NCBI RefSeq assembly: GCF_946221105.1
Contig: NZ_CAMICL010000058.1
Span: forward strand, 1 to 11,105
Length of the DNA stretch: 11,105 nt
From: an uncultured Corynebacterium sp.
Lineage (GTDB): Bacteria > Actinomycetota > Actinomycetes > Mycobacteriales > Mycobacteriaceae
Reading direction: 5' to 3'
The notes beneath the pieces are model-generated. The model saw only the letters and a program-made list of their open reading frames with translations, made no database searches and had not been told where the DNA came from. Both the position numbers and the translations under genes were made by a program. Numbering within the stretch: position 1 is the first letter of the stretch; each line of letters starts with the position of its first letter. Below are positions 1 through 6,470 of the stretch, piece after piece.

Positions 1-87
1 GGGCATCGGAATACCTTCCAGCCCCCAACACTCCAACTTTTTGTCCGCGCTCCCTATCGAGGTGCTGATAGCTGGATCTGCGGCCAT
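1..87 (-). CDS. Possible 5' end of an unrecognised gene, cut by the left edge
   Basis: Reading leftward from ATG at 87, 29 codons are open to the window edge. They begin MAADPAIST and end in LECWGLEGIPMP. An in-frame GTG at 102 is an alternative start. No clear Shine-Dalgarno or -10 box stands in front of either start, and third-position GC looks lower than in the neighbouring genes. The last residues faintly recall the N-terminal beta strand and GIP turn of F420-0:glutamate ligase-type proteins, but 29 residues are too few to name a family. The plus strand is also open here in two frames, so the coding call itself is uncertain. Confidence 0.3.
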   Translation of the reverse strand, partial: MAADPAISTSIGSADKKLECWGLEGIPMP

Positions 88-137
88 GGGGCGGGCGATC
101 ACAGCATCCGCACGATGTCTTGCTCGAGCTTGCGGAC

Positions 138-184
138 TCCGCAACTCCGCATTGCGGACAAATGGGGGTGCGCCAACTATTGGT
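138..184. repeat. Direct repeat copy 1 (47 bp, imperfect)
   Basis: The first 24 bases (138-161) are identical to 261-284. The last 12 (173-184, CCAACTATTGGT) are identical to 296-307, with the same 35-bp offset in both copies. The 11 bases between them differ mostly. The first block has an internal inverted repeat: TCCGCAA (138-144), a 7-base loop, then TTGCGGA (152-158). The second block is itself a small palindrome, CCAA-CTA-TTGG. Conserved ends with a diverged middle look like a duplicated element or paired binding sites. Confidence 0.75.
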
Positions 185-206
185 TGCGGACAAGCGATTG
201 GGGGCT

Positions 207-269
207 AGTTGCGGATAGGGGTTTCGATGTTGGTGTCGCCCGCGCCAAGCGGGGCGCGAATCCGCAACT
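207..269. repeat. 10-bp-armed inverted repeat with a GC-rich inner hairpin
   Basis: AGTTGCGGAT at 207-216 is perfectly complementary to ATCCGCAACT at 260-269. The 43-base loop ends in a GC-rich imperfect inverted repeat (about 236-259) that could fold inside it. The structure lies downstream of the monooxygenase stop. It has no U-run on either side, so it does not look like a Rho-independent terminator. Confidence 0.65.
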
Positions 270-307
270 CCGCATTGCGGACAATCAAGGGGCAACCAAC
301 TATTGGT
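261..307. repeat. Direct repeat copy 2 (47 bp, imperfect)
   Basis: This is the second copy, 123 bp after the first, with about 39 of 47 positions matching. The palindromic end block (ACCAA-CTA-TTGGT, 295-307) runs into the monooxygenase gene, so the TAG stop codon of that gene (300-302, minus strand) and its last codons lie inside the repeat. Confidence 0.75.
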
Positions 308-1259
308 CGATACCCACGATCTGCTTCGCGATGTCCCGGGCGAAAGGGCTCACGCCACCGATGGTGCCGGCGCCGGGGCCGTTCAGTGAGTCGAAGCCCA
401 GGACGAACAGGCCGGGAGTGTCCAGGCCGAGCTCGAGGCTGCACACGGGAGACAGCGCGGGGCGGAAGCCGGTAGCCCAGATCAGCGCGTCGAAGCCAGA
501 GAGCGAGGTAAGGGAGGAAACCATGGGCGCGGCGTCGAGAAGTCCCTGCTCACGGGCGCGGCAGACCTCGGGAACGACGACGATGTCGCCGCCGAAGTCG
601 GCGCCGCCGGGGTCGCCCTCGCCGCGCGCGATGGCGACGAAGCGTTCGCGGTTGCGGCGGAACAGTTGGGCGCCGTCGACGTCGTCGGGCATGAACGACG
701 GCGGCCGGCGGGTGAACCACTGCACGTCCACGCCGTTCAACCCCAGGTCGGCGACGATCTGCGCGCCGGAATTCCCGCCGCCGACCACGGCAACGCGCTG
801 ACCGGCGAAATCCGAGGGCCGCCGGTAGGACGCGGCGTGCAGCTGCTGCCCCGCGGACGTCCCCGGCACGAACGGGACGAAGGGTGCGGACCAGATGCCG
901 GTGGCCATCACTACGTTGCGTGCGGAGAAACTGTTGAGGTGGAAGGCAGAGCCGTCGTGAAGCACGTGCTTGACGTGCTCACCTCGGCGGATGGGCAGGT
1001 CGTAGCGCTTTTCGTAGGCGGACAAATACTCAACGACGTGATCGCGCGGCGGGTAGCCATCGTAGTGGGGCATGGGCCAGCCGGGCAGGTTGGAAAACTC
1101 CGCGCGGGAGAACAGTGTGAGCGCGTCCCAGTAGTGCGACCACGCCCCGCCGGGCGTGTCGGAGGCGTCCAGCACCACGAAATCCGCGCCGTATTTGCGC
1201 AGGTAGTACGACACGGCCAGCCCGGATTGGCCGGCCCCGACAACGACAGCGTCAAGCAT
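300..1259 (-). CDS. Flavin-containing monooxygenase-like oxidoreductase
   Basis: This 319-residue protein is of the FAD/NAD(P)H monooxygenase type (CzcO/ArsO-like). Such enzymes use NAD(P)H and O2 to oxidise a small substrate in the cytosol; the substrate cannot be read from the sequence. An N-terminal FAD-binding Rossmann motif GAGQSG (8-13) follows the first strand. An ATG turn (119-121), an HxxxY element (141-145) and a second Rossmann motif GGGNSG (160-165, NADPH side) come next, then the family motif WATGFRP (261-267). ATG at 1259 is preceded by a strong GGAGGTG. The start overlaps the nnr stop by 8 bp, so the gene is probably translationally coupled as the last member of the nei-nnr operon. 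The stop lies in repeat copy 2. Family is firm; the ArsO-type subfamily is a guess. Confidence 0.85.
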   Translation of the reverse strand: MLDAVVVGAGQSGLAVSYYLRKYGADFVVLDASDTPGGAWSHYWDALTLFSRAEFSNLPGWPMPHYDGYPPRDHVVEYLSAYEKRYDLPIRRGEHVKHVLHDGSAFHLNSFSARNVVMATGIWSAPFVPFVPGTSAGQQLHAASYRRPSDFAGQRVAVVGGGNSGAQIVADLGLNGVDVQWFTRRPPSFMPDDVDGAQLFRRNRERFVAIARGEGDPGGADFGGDIVVVPEVCRAREQGLLDAAPMVSSLTSLSGFDALIWATGFRPALSPVCSLELGLDTPGLFVLGFDSLNGPGAGTIGGVSPFARDIAKQIVGIDQ

Positions 1260-2829
1260 GGGACACCTCCGCGGTGGCGTCGCGGACGTGCTCGGCGATG
1301 CGGCCCGCGGGCGCGGTGGCGGGGCCGAACGGGGTCTGCGCTGCCAGCCAGGCGGCCACCGCGTGCAGCGTCACTGCCCCGGTCACCGCACCAGGCACTG
1401 CGGCGTCAGCGATGCCGGGAACAGCGGCGCGCGCGGCGGAAAGCGCCAAGTGGGCACCCATAATCCCGGCCAGCACGTCGCCGGACCCGGGGGTGGCGGC
1501 CCAAGAGTGCCCGGCATCCACGGCGTGGATGAGATAGGGGTCGTCCTCCGGCGCGACTAGGGTGATGCGGCCTTTGCGCACGATGGTGGCGCGCAGCGTC
1601 GCGGCCAGCTCCAGCGTCTCCTCGAACCGCGTGCCCTCGCGCACTCCGGCAGCCTCGCGCAGGCGGGAAAACTCCCCGTCGTGCGGGGTCAGCACCGTCG
1701 GCTCCTCCCGGGAGGCGACCGCCTGGCGCAGCTGCTCGTGGTGGGTGAGGAGGGTGAGGCCGTCGGCGTCGATAAGCAATGGCACCTGTTGTTCCAGCGC
1801 CCACGCAAGCTCGCGCGCCGCATCCTCCCCCGTCCCGGCGCCGGGTCCAAACACCCATGCTTGGACCCGTCCGACATCTTCGAGCCTTTGCGTAACGACG
1901 ACCTCCGGCCTCACCCGCACCACCCCATCCGCCTCCGGCCCGGCGTAGCGGACCATCGCGGGCGTGGCCATCACCGCACCGGAGACAGTGAGGACCGCTG
2001 CGCCCGGGTAGCCGGCGCTGCCTGCCCGGATGCCGACTACTCCCCCGCTGTACTTATCGTCGGCAGGCCCCGGCGCGACGTCTTGGACAGGCGCGGCGGG
2101 CAGCGGCAACAGGGTGTCCGGCCACACCTGCGGATCGGCGACGGCGCGGTTGGCCAGCACCAGCGTCGGGCCGTCGTGGGCCCACTCGGGCATGGTGTCC
2201 AGCAGCTCCGTGTGCAAGGGGCGGCCGGGCAGGCCGATGTCCGCGAGCAGCTGCACCCCGCACTCCGGGGCGAGGGCGTGGGCGCGGCGCCACCCGCCGA
2301 AGGTGACGGTGGCGTCGGCGGTGATGTGCAGCTCGCCCGCTTCCCCGGTGTCGGCATCTACGCCGGAGGGCACGTCCACGGAGAGCACGCGAACCCGGCG
2401 CAGCCACCTCATCACGTCTGCCAGCTCCTCGCGCAGGCCCCCAGAGCCGCCGATGCCGGTGATGCCATCGATGGCGAGGGCGTATTCGGCTGAACTGTCC
2501 GGCAACGTTTCCAGTACCTGCCCGCCCGCGTTGGAAAAGGCGGCGAGTGCTCGCTGTTGGGCGCGGCCTGCGGTGAGCAGCGCGTCCACGCGGTGCCCGG
2601 CGAGTGCGAGCTCCGCGCCAGCGTACAGGGCGTCACCCCCGTTTCCGCCCGGCCCGGCGAGCACCAACACCCGCCCGGCTGAGCCGGCAGAGCCAGCCAG
2701 CATCGCCTCGGCCGCTTCGAACACGGCGTGCGCGGCGGATTGCATGAGCTGATCCGGGTGGGCCTGCGCGGCCAACAGCGGCGCCTCGGCGGCCCGGATT
2801 TGGTCTGCGGTGAAGGTGCTGGCGTACAT
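1252..2829 (-). CDS. nnr: Bifunctional NAD(P)H-hydrate epimerase / ADP-dependent NAD(P)H-hydrate dehydratase
   Basis: This enzyme repairs hydrated NAD(P)H: the N-terminal YjeF_N domain interconverts R and S hydrates, and the C-terminal ribokinase-like domain dehydrates the S form with a nucleoside phosphate. From ATG 2829 it has 525 residues, normal for the fused bacterial form. The epimerase half (about 1-215) shows GNGGDA (62-67), an Asp at about 121 and DVPSGVD (152-158). The dehydratase half (about 245-515) shows GPG (328-330), LTPHDGEF (380-387) and TPGSGDVLAG (446-455), with Asp451 the likely catalytic base. An in-frame GTG at 2850 directly follows the nei stop and would add seven residues. 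I prefer ATG, because MYAS is followed at once by the expected TADQIRAAE helix. It is cotranscribed between nei and the monooxygenase gene. Confidence 0.93.
   Translation of the reverse strand: MYASTFTADQIRAAEAPLLAAQAHPDQLMQSAAHAVFEAAEAMLAGSAGSAGRVLVLAGPGGNGGDALYAGAELALAGHRVDALLTAGRAQQRALAAFSNAGGQVLETLPDSSAEYALAIDGITGIGGSGGLREELADVMRWLRRVRVLSVDVPSGVDADTGEAGELHITADATVTFGGWRRAHALAPECGVQLLADIGLPGRPLHTELLDTMPEWAHDGPTLVLANRAVADPQVWPDTLLPLPAAPVQDVAPGPADDKYSGGVVGIRAGSAGYPGAAVLTVSGAVMATPAMVRYAGPEADGVVRVRPEVVVTQRLEDVGRVQAWVFGPGAGTGEDAARELAWALEQQVPLLIDADGLTLLTHHEQLRQAVASREEPTVLTPHDGEFSRLREAAGVREGTRFEETLELAATLRATIVRKGRITLVAPEDDPYLIHAVDAGHSWAATPGSGDVLAGIMGAHLALSAARAAVPGIADAAVPGAVTGAVTLHAVAAWLAAQTPFGPATAPAGRIAEHVRDATAEVSHA
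1264..1270 (-). promoter_or_regulatory. Strong ribosome binding site for the monooxygenase gene
   Basis: GGAGGTG lies 4 bases before ATG 1259 and inside the end of nnr. It settles the start choice and supports coupled translation across the 8-bp gene overlap. Confidence 0.75.
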
Positions 2830-2845
2830 GCGTACCAGGGTACGC
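2830..2845. promoter_or_regulatory. 16-bp near-perfect palindrome at the nei-nnr junction
   Basis: GCGTACC and GGTACGC form perfect 7-bp arms around a 2-base centre. It fills the space between the SD-like AGGTGGAG (2845-2852, minus strand) and ATG 2829. It could be a small mRNA hairpin that brings the ribosome site close to the ATG, or a protein-binding site. If GTG 2850 is used instead, it is simply coding. Confidence 0.45.
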
Positions 2846-2850
2846 TCCAC

Positions 2851-3657
2851 CTAAAGCGCCTGGCAGGACGGGCAGAAGAACAGATTTCGGCCCTCGAACT
2901 GCTGCTTTTCCACCGGGTGCCCGCACACGTAGCAGGGCTCGCCGGCGCGGCGGTACACGTAAACCTCTCCCCCGTGGTCGTCCTCGCGCGGGGCGCGCTC
3001 CATCGCCTCCGGCGCGTGCTCGGGCCGCACTGTGTCTATGCGCCCGGTGGCCACGCCCGCGGCCATCAGCGAAACCAGGTCGGACCAGATGGCGTCGAAA
3101 CGCTCGCGCCCCAGCTCCCGGCCCGGAGCAAACGGGGAAATGCCCTGGCGAAACAGTGGTTCGGCGCGGTAGATGTTGCCCACGCCGGCGAAGTAAGCCT
3201 GGTCCATCATGAGCGAGCCGATGGTGCGCCGGGAGCGCCGCACCCGCTCGAACAGCGAGTCCGGGTCCGCCGCAGGAGAAAGCGGGTCCTCGCCCGCGGC
3301 GTCAAGGATCGCTTGCTGCTCCGCCGGGGTGATGTAAGCGCATTTCTGCGGGCCGCGCAGGTGCGCTGCGGTATCGCCTGCTCCCCCGTCCGGCACCAGC
3401 CGCAGCCGGATCTGGCCGCGCAGCGTGTCCGCCGGCTCGAAGGAAAACTTCCCAATCAGCCCTAGATGCACGTGCACTGTCGCGTCCGTGAACTGCAGAA
3501 ACAGGTGTTTGCCGTGGGCTGACGCGTGGGTGAGCGCAGTGCCGTCGATAAGCGAAGGCTCGAAGCGCCCCTGCGGCGAGCTCGCGGCAATTGGCGCGGG
3601 GCGGAAGTCCGCGTTGAACCGGCGCGCAAGCCGGTGAATCACATGACCCTCAGGCAC
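2851..3657 (-). CDS. nei: Fpg/Nei family DNA glycosylase/AP lyase (Nei1-like)
   Basis: This base-excision repair enzyme removes oxidised bases and cuts the abasic site. The protein has 268 residues, a normal length. I set the start at GTG 3657 because it gives MPEGHVIHRL: Pro2 is the Schiff-base nucleophile and Glu3 the catalytic acid of this family. An open frame continues upstream to 3741 but would bury Pro2. Other landmarks are SSPQGRF (26-32), Lys50 in HGKH, the H2TH region with GVGNIYRAE (158-166), and a C-terminal zinc finger with Cys242/245 and Cys262/265 and the GR (256-257) of the DNA-binding hairpin. The N-terminus is close to what I recall of mycobacterial Nei1 (Rv2464c). It is the first gene of a minus-strand operon with nnr directly downstream, and only 25 bp separate it from the divergent DUF1846 gene. 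Confidence 0.93.
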   Translation of the reverse strand: MPEGHVIHRLARRFNADFRPAPIAASSPQGRFEPSLIDGTALTHASAHGKHLFLQFTDATVHVHLGLIGKFSFEPADTLRGQIRLRLVPDGGAGDTAAHLRGPQKCAYITPAEQQAILDAAGEDPLSPAADPDSLFERVRRSRRTIGSLMMDQAYFAGVGNIYRAEPLFRQGISPFAPGRELGRERFDAIWSDLVSLMAAGVATGRIDTVRPEHAPEAMERAPREDDHGGEVYVYRRAGEPCYVCGHPVEKQQFEGRNLFFCPSCQAL

Positions 3658-3665
3658 GGGGGCTG

Positions 3666-3671
3666 ACTGTA
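3666..3671 (-). promoter_or_regulatory. Candidate -10 box (TACAGT) of the nei operon
   Basis: TACAGT lies 8 bases before the GTG at 3657 on the minus strand, where a transcript would begin at or next to the start codon. There is no room for a leader with an SD. It shares two base pairs with the opposing -10 box of the DUF1846 gene. Confidence 0.5.
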
Positions 3672-3675
3672 CTAT
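3670..3675 (+). promoter_or_regulatory. Candidate -10 box (TACTAT) of the DUF1846 gene, leaderless type
   Basis: TACTAT is followed by exactly 7 bases and then ATG 3683, which places the expected transcription start on the A of the start codon. No SD is present and no convincing -35 is visible. Confidence 0.6.
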
Positions 3676-3682
3676 TGCTCCC

Positions 3683-5176
3683 ATGCCGTATGAGATCGGG
3701 TTCGACCGCGAAAAATACATCCAGATGCAATCCGAGCACATTCAGAAACGGCGCGCCGAGGTGGGCGGCAAGCTCTACCTGGAAATGGGCGGCAAGCTTT
3801 TCGACGACAACCACGCCTCCCGCGTCCTGCCCGGGTTCACCCCCGACAACAAGATCGCCATGCTGGACCGGATCAAGGACGAAGTGGAGATTGTCATCTG
3901 CTTCAACGCCGGCGACGTCGTGCGCCAGAAAATGCGCGCTGATCTGGGCATCACCTACGAAGACGACGTGCTGCGGCTTGTGGACGTGTTCCGCGACCGC
4001 GGCTTTTTGGTGGAAAACGTGGTGGTCACGCAGCTGGAGGGCCACAACCAGAACGTCGAGGCGTTTGTGGAGCGCCTGGCGCGGCTGGGCCTGAAGGTCT
4101 CGCGCCACTACATGATTGCGGGCTACCCCAACGACACCGAAAAGGTGGTCAGCGAGGAAGGCTTTGGCCGAAACGATTACGTGGAAACCTCCCGCGACCT
4201 GGTGGTGATGACGGCGCCGGGGCCGGGCTCCGGCAAGCTGGCCACCTGCCTGTCGCAGGTGTATCACGAGCACAAGCGCGGCATCGACGCAGGTTACGCC
4301 AAGTTTGAGACGTTCCCGATCTGGAACCTGCCGCTTTCGCACCCGGTGAATCTGGCGTACGAGGCGGCGACGGCGGACCTGGACGACATCAACGTCATCG
4401 ACCAGTACCACCTCGAGGCATACGGCGAAAAGGTGTCCTCCTATAACCGCGACATTGATGTCTTCCCGCTGCTGAAGACGCTGCTGCGGGAGGTCACCGG
4501 CTCGGATCCCTACCAGTCGCCGACGGACATGGGCGTGAACATGGCGGGCTACTGCATCTCCGACGACGCCGCGTGCCGCCACGCCGCCGAGCAGGAGATC
4601 ATCCGCCGTTACTACGCTGCGCTTGTGGACGAGCGCCGCGCCGACGCCGACTCCACCGTCTCCGACCGCAACTTCAACGTCATGCGCAAGGCGGACCTTT
4701 CCGTGGAAGACCGCGTCGTGGTCTCGCCTGCGTTGGAGGTGGCGGAGCGCACCGGCAAGCCTGGTGCCGCGCTGGAGCTGCCGGACGGTCGCATCGTCAC
4801 CGGCAAGACCTCCGACCTGCTCGGCCCGTCCGCCGCGGTGCTGCTTAACGCCCTGAAACTGCTAGCCGGCATCGACGACGACGTGCACCTGCTCTCCCCG
4901 GATTCCATCGAGCCGATCCAGACGCTGAAGACCCGCCACCTGGGCTCGGTGAACCCGCGCCTGCACACCGACGAGGTGCTCATCGCCCTGTCCGTGTCGG
5001 CGTCCGGCAACCCGGACGCGGCGCTGGCTCTGGAGCATTTGCGCAGCCTGCGCGGGTGCGATGCGCACATCACCACGATTCTGGGGTCCGTGGACGAGGG
5101 CATTTTCCGCAACCTGGGCGTGCTGGCCACCTCGGAGCCGAAGTACTGGCGCAAGGCGCTGTACCACAAACGCTAA
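3683..5176 (+). CDS. DUF1846 (UPF0371) family protein
   Basis: This 497-residue protein matches the DUF1846 family over its whole length. A member from Corynebacterium diphtheriae has, as I recall, a solved structure, but no biochemical role is established to my knowledge. Recognisable stretches are the N-terminus (MPYEIGFDREKYI), KLYLEMGGKL (30-39), the HNQNVEAF region (about 121-128) and a P-loop-like APGPGSGKLATC (178-189), which suggests nucleotide or phosphate binding. The C-terminal third (about 330-497) corresponds to the family's second domain. There is no signal peptide or membrane segment, so it should be cytosolic. The start is supported by family length and by the -10 box 7 bases upstream. 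It is divergent from nei. Function remains unknown. Confidence 0.93.
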   Translation: MPYEIGFDREKYIQMQSEHIQKRRAEVGGKLYLEMGGKLFDDNHASRVLPGFTPDNKIAMLDRIKDEVEIVICFNAGDVVRQKMRADLGITYEDDVLRLVDVFRDRGFLVENVVVTQLEGHNQNVEAFVERLARLGLKVSRHYMIAGYPNDTEKVVSEEGFGRNDYVETSRDLVVMTAPGPGSGKLATCLSQVYHEHKRGIDAGYAKFETFPIWNLPLSHPVNLAYEAATADLDDINVIDQYHLEAYGEKVSSYNRDIDVFPLLKTLLREVTGSDPYQSPTDMGVNMAGYCISDDAACRHAAEQEIIRRYYAALVDERRADADSTVSDRNFNVMRKADLSVEDRVVVSPALEVAERTGKPGAALELPDGRIVTGKTSDLLGPSAAVLLNALKLLAGIDDDVHLLSPDSIEPIQTLKTRHLGSVNPRLHTDEVLIALSVSASGNPDAALALEHLRSLRGCDAHITTILGSVDEGIFRNLGVLATSEPKYWRKALYHKR

Positions 5177-5194
5177 GTTTTCCAACACTAACTA

Positions 5195-5223
5195 TTGCGC
5201 TGGTTTCGGTTGTGGTTTATTGT
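5195..5223 (+). promoter_or_regulatory. Candidate promoter (TTGCGC-17-TATTGT) of the HTH gene
   Basis: TTGCGC (5195-5200) and TATTGT (5218-5223) are 17 bases apart, and 7 bases separate the -10 box from ATG 5231. This is the most complete of the leaderless-type promoters in the window. Confidence 0.55.
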
Positions 5224-5230
5224 CGGGGCC

Positions 5231-5566
5231 ATGCGGGAACAGCAATCTCCGGTGGAAGACGCATTAGCCGAGCTCAACAACAATCTAGCCGTGGCGCGCA
5301 CGCAGTCGGAAGACCACGTCACGCTGCCGAAACAGACGGCCGTGTGGGTCCGCGACCTGCTCGAAGACCTCGCGGAGGGGCGCCTGGTGCGCCCGCCAGA
5401 ACCGGACGAGGAGATGACCACCCAGCAGGTGGCCAACCTGCTCGGCGTCTCGCGCCCGTTCGTGGTCAAGCTCATCGACGACGGCAAGCTCCCCGGCCAC
5501 AAAGTGGGCACCCACCGCCGCGTGTACACCCGCGACGCCCACGCGTTCAAGGAGAAGCGGGGGTAA
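5231..5566 (+). CDS. Short excisionase-family (MerR-like HTH) DNA-binding protein, possibly a shortened antitoxin
   Basis: The protein has 111 residues from ATG 5231. A TTG 36 bases upstream is also in frame but would put the promoter inside the gene. Residues 62-87 (MTTQQVANLLGVSRPFVVKL and following) are an excisionase-type helix-turn-helix, with the wing-like VGTHRRV at 92-98. The N-terminal part (about 25-55, with VTLP near 30) resembles the dimerising segment of actinobacterial antitoxins that pair with PIN-domain toxins. Those proteins, as I recall them, continue 25-30 residues past the KEKR helix; this one stops there, and no toxin gene follows. It could be an orphan regulator of itself or of trhO, whose start lies 13 bases after the stop. 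HTH assignment is firm; the antitoxin link is inference. Confidence 0.8.
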   Translation: MREQQSPVEDALAELNNNLAVARTQSEDHVTLPKQTAVWVRDLLEDLAEGRLVRPPEPDEEMTTQQVANLLGVSRPFVVKLIDDGKLPGHKVGTHRRVYTRDAHAFKEKRG

Positions 5567-5572
5567 TAGACT
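5567..5572 (+). promoter_or_regulatory. Candidate -10 box (TAGACT) of trhO
   Basis: TAGACT begins directly after the TAA stop of the HTH gene and is followed by 7 bases and then ATG 5580, the same leaderless-type spacing as in other genes here. The only possible -35 is a weak GTTCAA at 5545-5550. Confidence 0.45.
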
Positions 5573-5579
5573 GCCAGGC

Positions 5580-6470
5580 ATGACCAGCAAGATCCTGCTC
5601 TACTACAAGTTCCAGCCCATCGCCGACCCGGACGCGGTGCGCCTGTGGCAGCGGGACCTGTGCGAAGGCCTGGGGCTGACCGGCCGCATCATCGTGTCCA
5701 AGGACGGCATCAACGGCACCGTCGGCGGCGACATCCGCTCCTGCAAGACCTACGCCAAGAAAACCCGCGAGTACTTCAAAGGCATCGAGTTCAAGTGGTC
5801 CGAGGGTGGGGCAGAGGACTTTCCCAAGCTCAGCGTCAAGGCCCGCGAAGAGATCGTCTCCTTCGGCGCGCCGGGCGAGCTCAAAGTGGACGAAAACGGC
5901 GTGGTCGGCGGGGGAGTGCACCTCAGCCCGGAGCAGGTCAACGAGCTGGTGGCAGACAATCCGGACGCGGTGTTCTTCGACGGCCGCAACGCCCGCGAGG
6001 CCGAGATCGGCCGGTTCAAAGGCGCGGTCGTGCCGGACGTGGAAACCACCCACGACTTCATCAAAGAACTGGACTCCGGCAAGTACGACTGGATGAAAGA
6101 CAAGCCCGTCATCTCGTATTGCACCGGCGGGATCCGCTGCGAAGTGCTCTCCAGCCTCATGATCAACCGGGGGTTCAAGGAGGTCTACCAAATCGACGGC
6201 GGCATCGTCCGCTACGGCGAGAAGTTCGGCAACTCCGGGCTCTGGGAAGGCTCGCTCTACGTCTTCGACGACCGCATGCACACCGAGTTCGGCGCGCCGG
6301 GGGACCCGGACTACGTCCAGCTCGGCCACTGCGTGCACTGCGGGAAAGCCACGAACCAGTTCTACAACTGCGCCAATGAGCCGGAGTGCCGCCGCCAGTA
6401 CCTCAGCTGCGAGGAGTGCCGGGAGAACAACCCGTACTGCGCTCAGTGCAGCCAGCGCGCTACTGCGTAG
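5580..6470 (+). CDS. trhO: tRNA uridine(34) hydroxylase, rhodanese-type
   Basis: TrhO (formerly YceA) makes 5-hydroxyuridine at the wobble position of certain tRNAs in an O2-dependent reaction. The 296-residue protein shows the N-terminal acylphosphatase-like domain (about 1-95, with ILLYYKFQPIADPDAVR and SKDGINGTVGG at 40-50). A rhodanese domain (about 115-215) carries VFFDGRN (131-137) and the active-site loop CTGGIRC with catalytic Cys181. A cysteine-rich tail has Cys251/254, 264/270, 277/280 and 287/290, probably zinc-binding. Length fits actinobacterial members. There is no SD; a -10 box lies 7 bases before the ATG. Its 3' end overlaps the opposing membrane-protein gene by 11 bp. Confidence 0.93.
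   Translation: MTSKILLYYKFQPIADPDAVRLWQRDLCEGLGLTGRIIVSKDGINGTVGGDIRSCKTYAKKTREYFKGIEFKWSEGGAEDFPKLSVKAREEIVSFGAPGELKVDENGVVGGGVHLSPEQVNELVADNPDAVFFDGRNAREAEIGRFKGAVVPDVETTHDFIKELDSGKYDWMKDKPVISYCTGGIRCEVLSSLMINRGFKEVYQIDGGIVRYGEKFGNSGLWEGSLYVFDDRMHTEFGAPGDPDYVQLGHCVHCGKATNQFYNCANEPECRRQYLSCEECRENNPYCAQCSQRATA

Larger units (their letters stand above)
88..299. other. Intergenic region with a dense TTGCGGA repeat cluster
   Basis: This stretch holds no gene I can support. Its main feature is the heptamer TTGCGGA at 130-136, 152-158, 184-190, 209-215 and 275-281, with the inverse TCCGCAA at 138-144 and 261-267. Three of these extend to TTGCGGACAA (152-161, 184-193, 275-284). The open frames crossing it on both strands contain repeat-encoded peptides and no recognisable domain. 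It lies downstream of the monooxygenase gene, and upstream of the possible left-edge gene, on the minus strand. Confidence 0.6.

Noticed and set aside
130..284. Repeats considered as a CRISPR array
   Set aside because: The copies differ in orientation and spacing, there are no uniform spacers of about 30 bases, and no cas gene is near.
3658..3741. N-terminal extension of the Nei protein to an upstream ATG at 3741
   Set aside because: It would bury the catalytic Pro2 and overlap the DUF1846 coding start. GTG 3657 gives the canonical MPEGH start.
3650..4582. A 310-codon minus-strand open frame opposite the DUF1846 gene
   Set aside because: Its composition is that of an antisense shadow, and it overlaps a full-length, well-conserved family member.
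5162..5215. ACCACAA / TTGTGGT inverted repeat after the DUF1846 gene
   Set aside because: The arms are 7 bp with a 40-base loop and no U-run. The second arm lies just before the next gene's -10 box, so it is probably chance.
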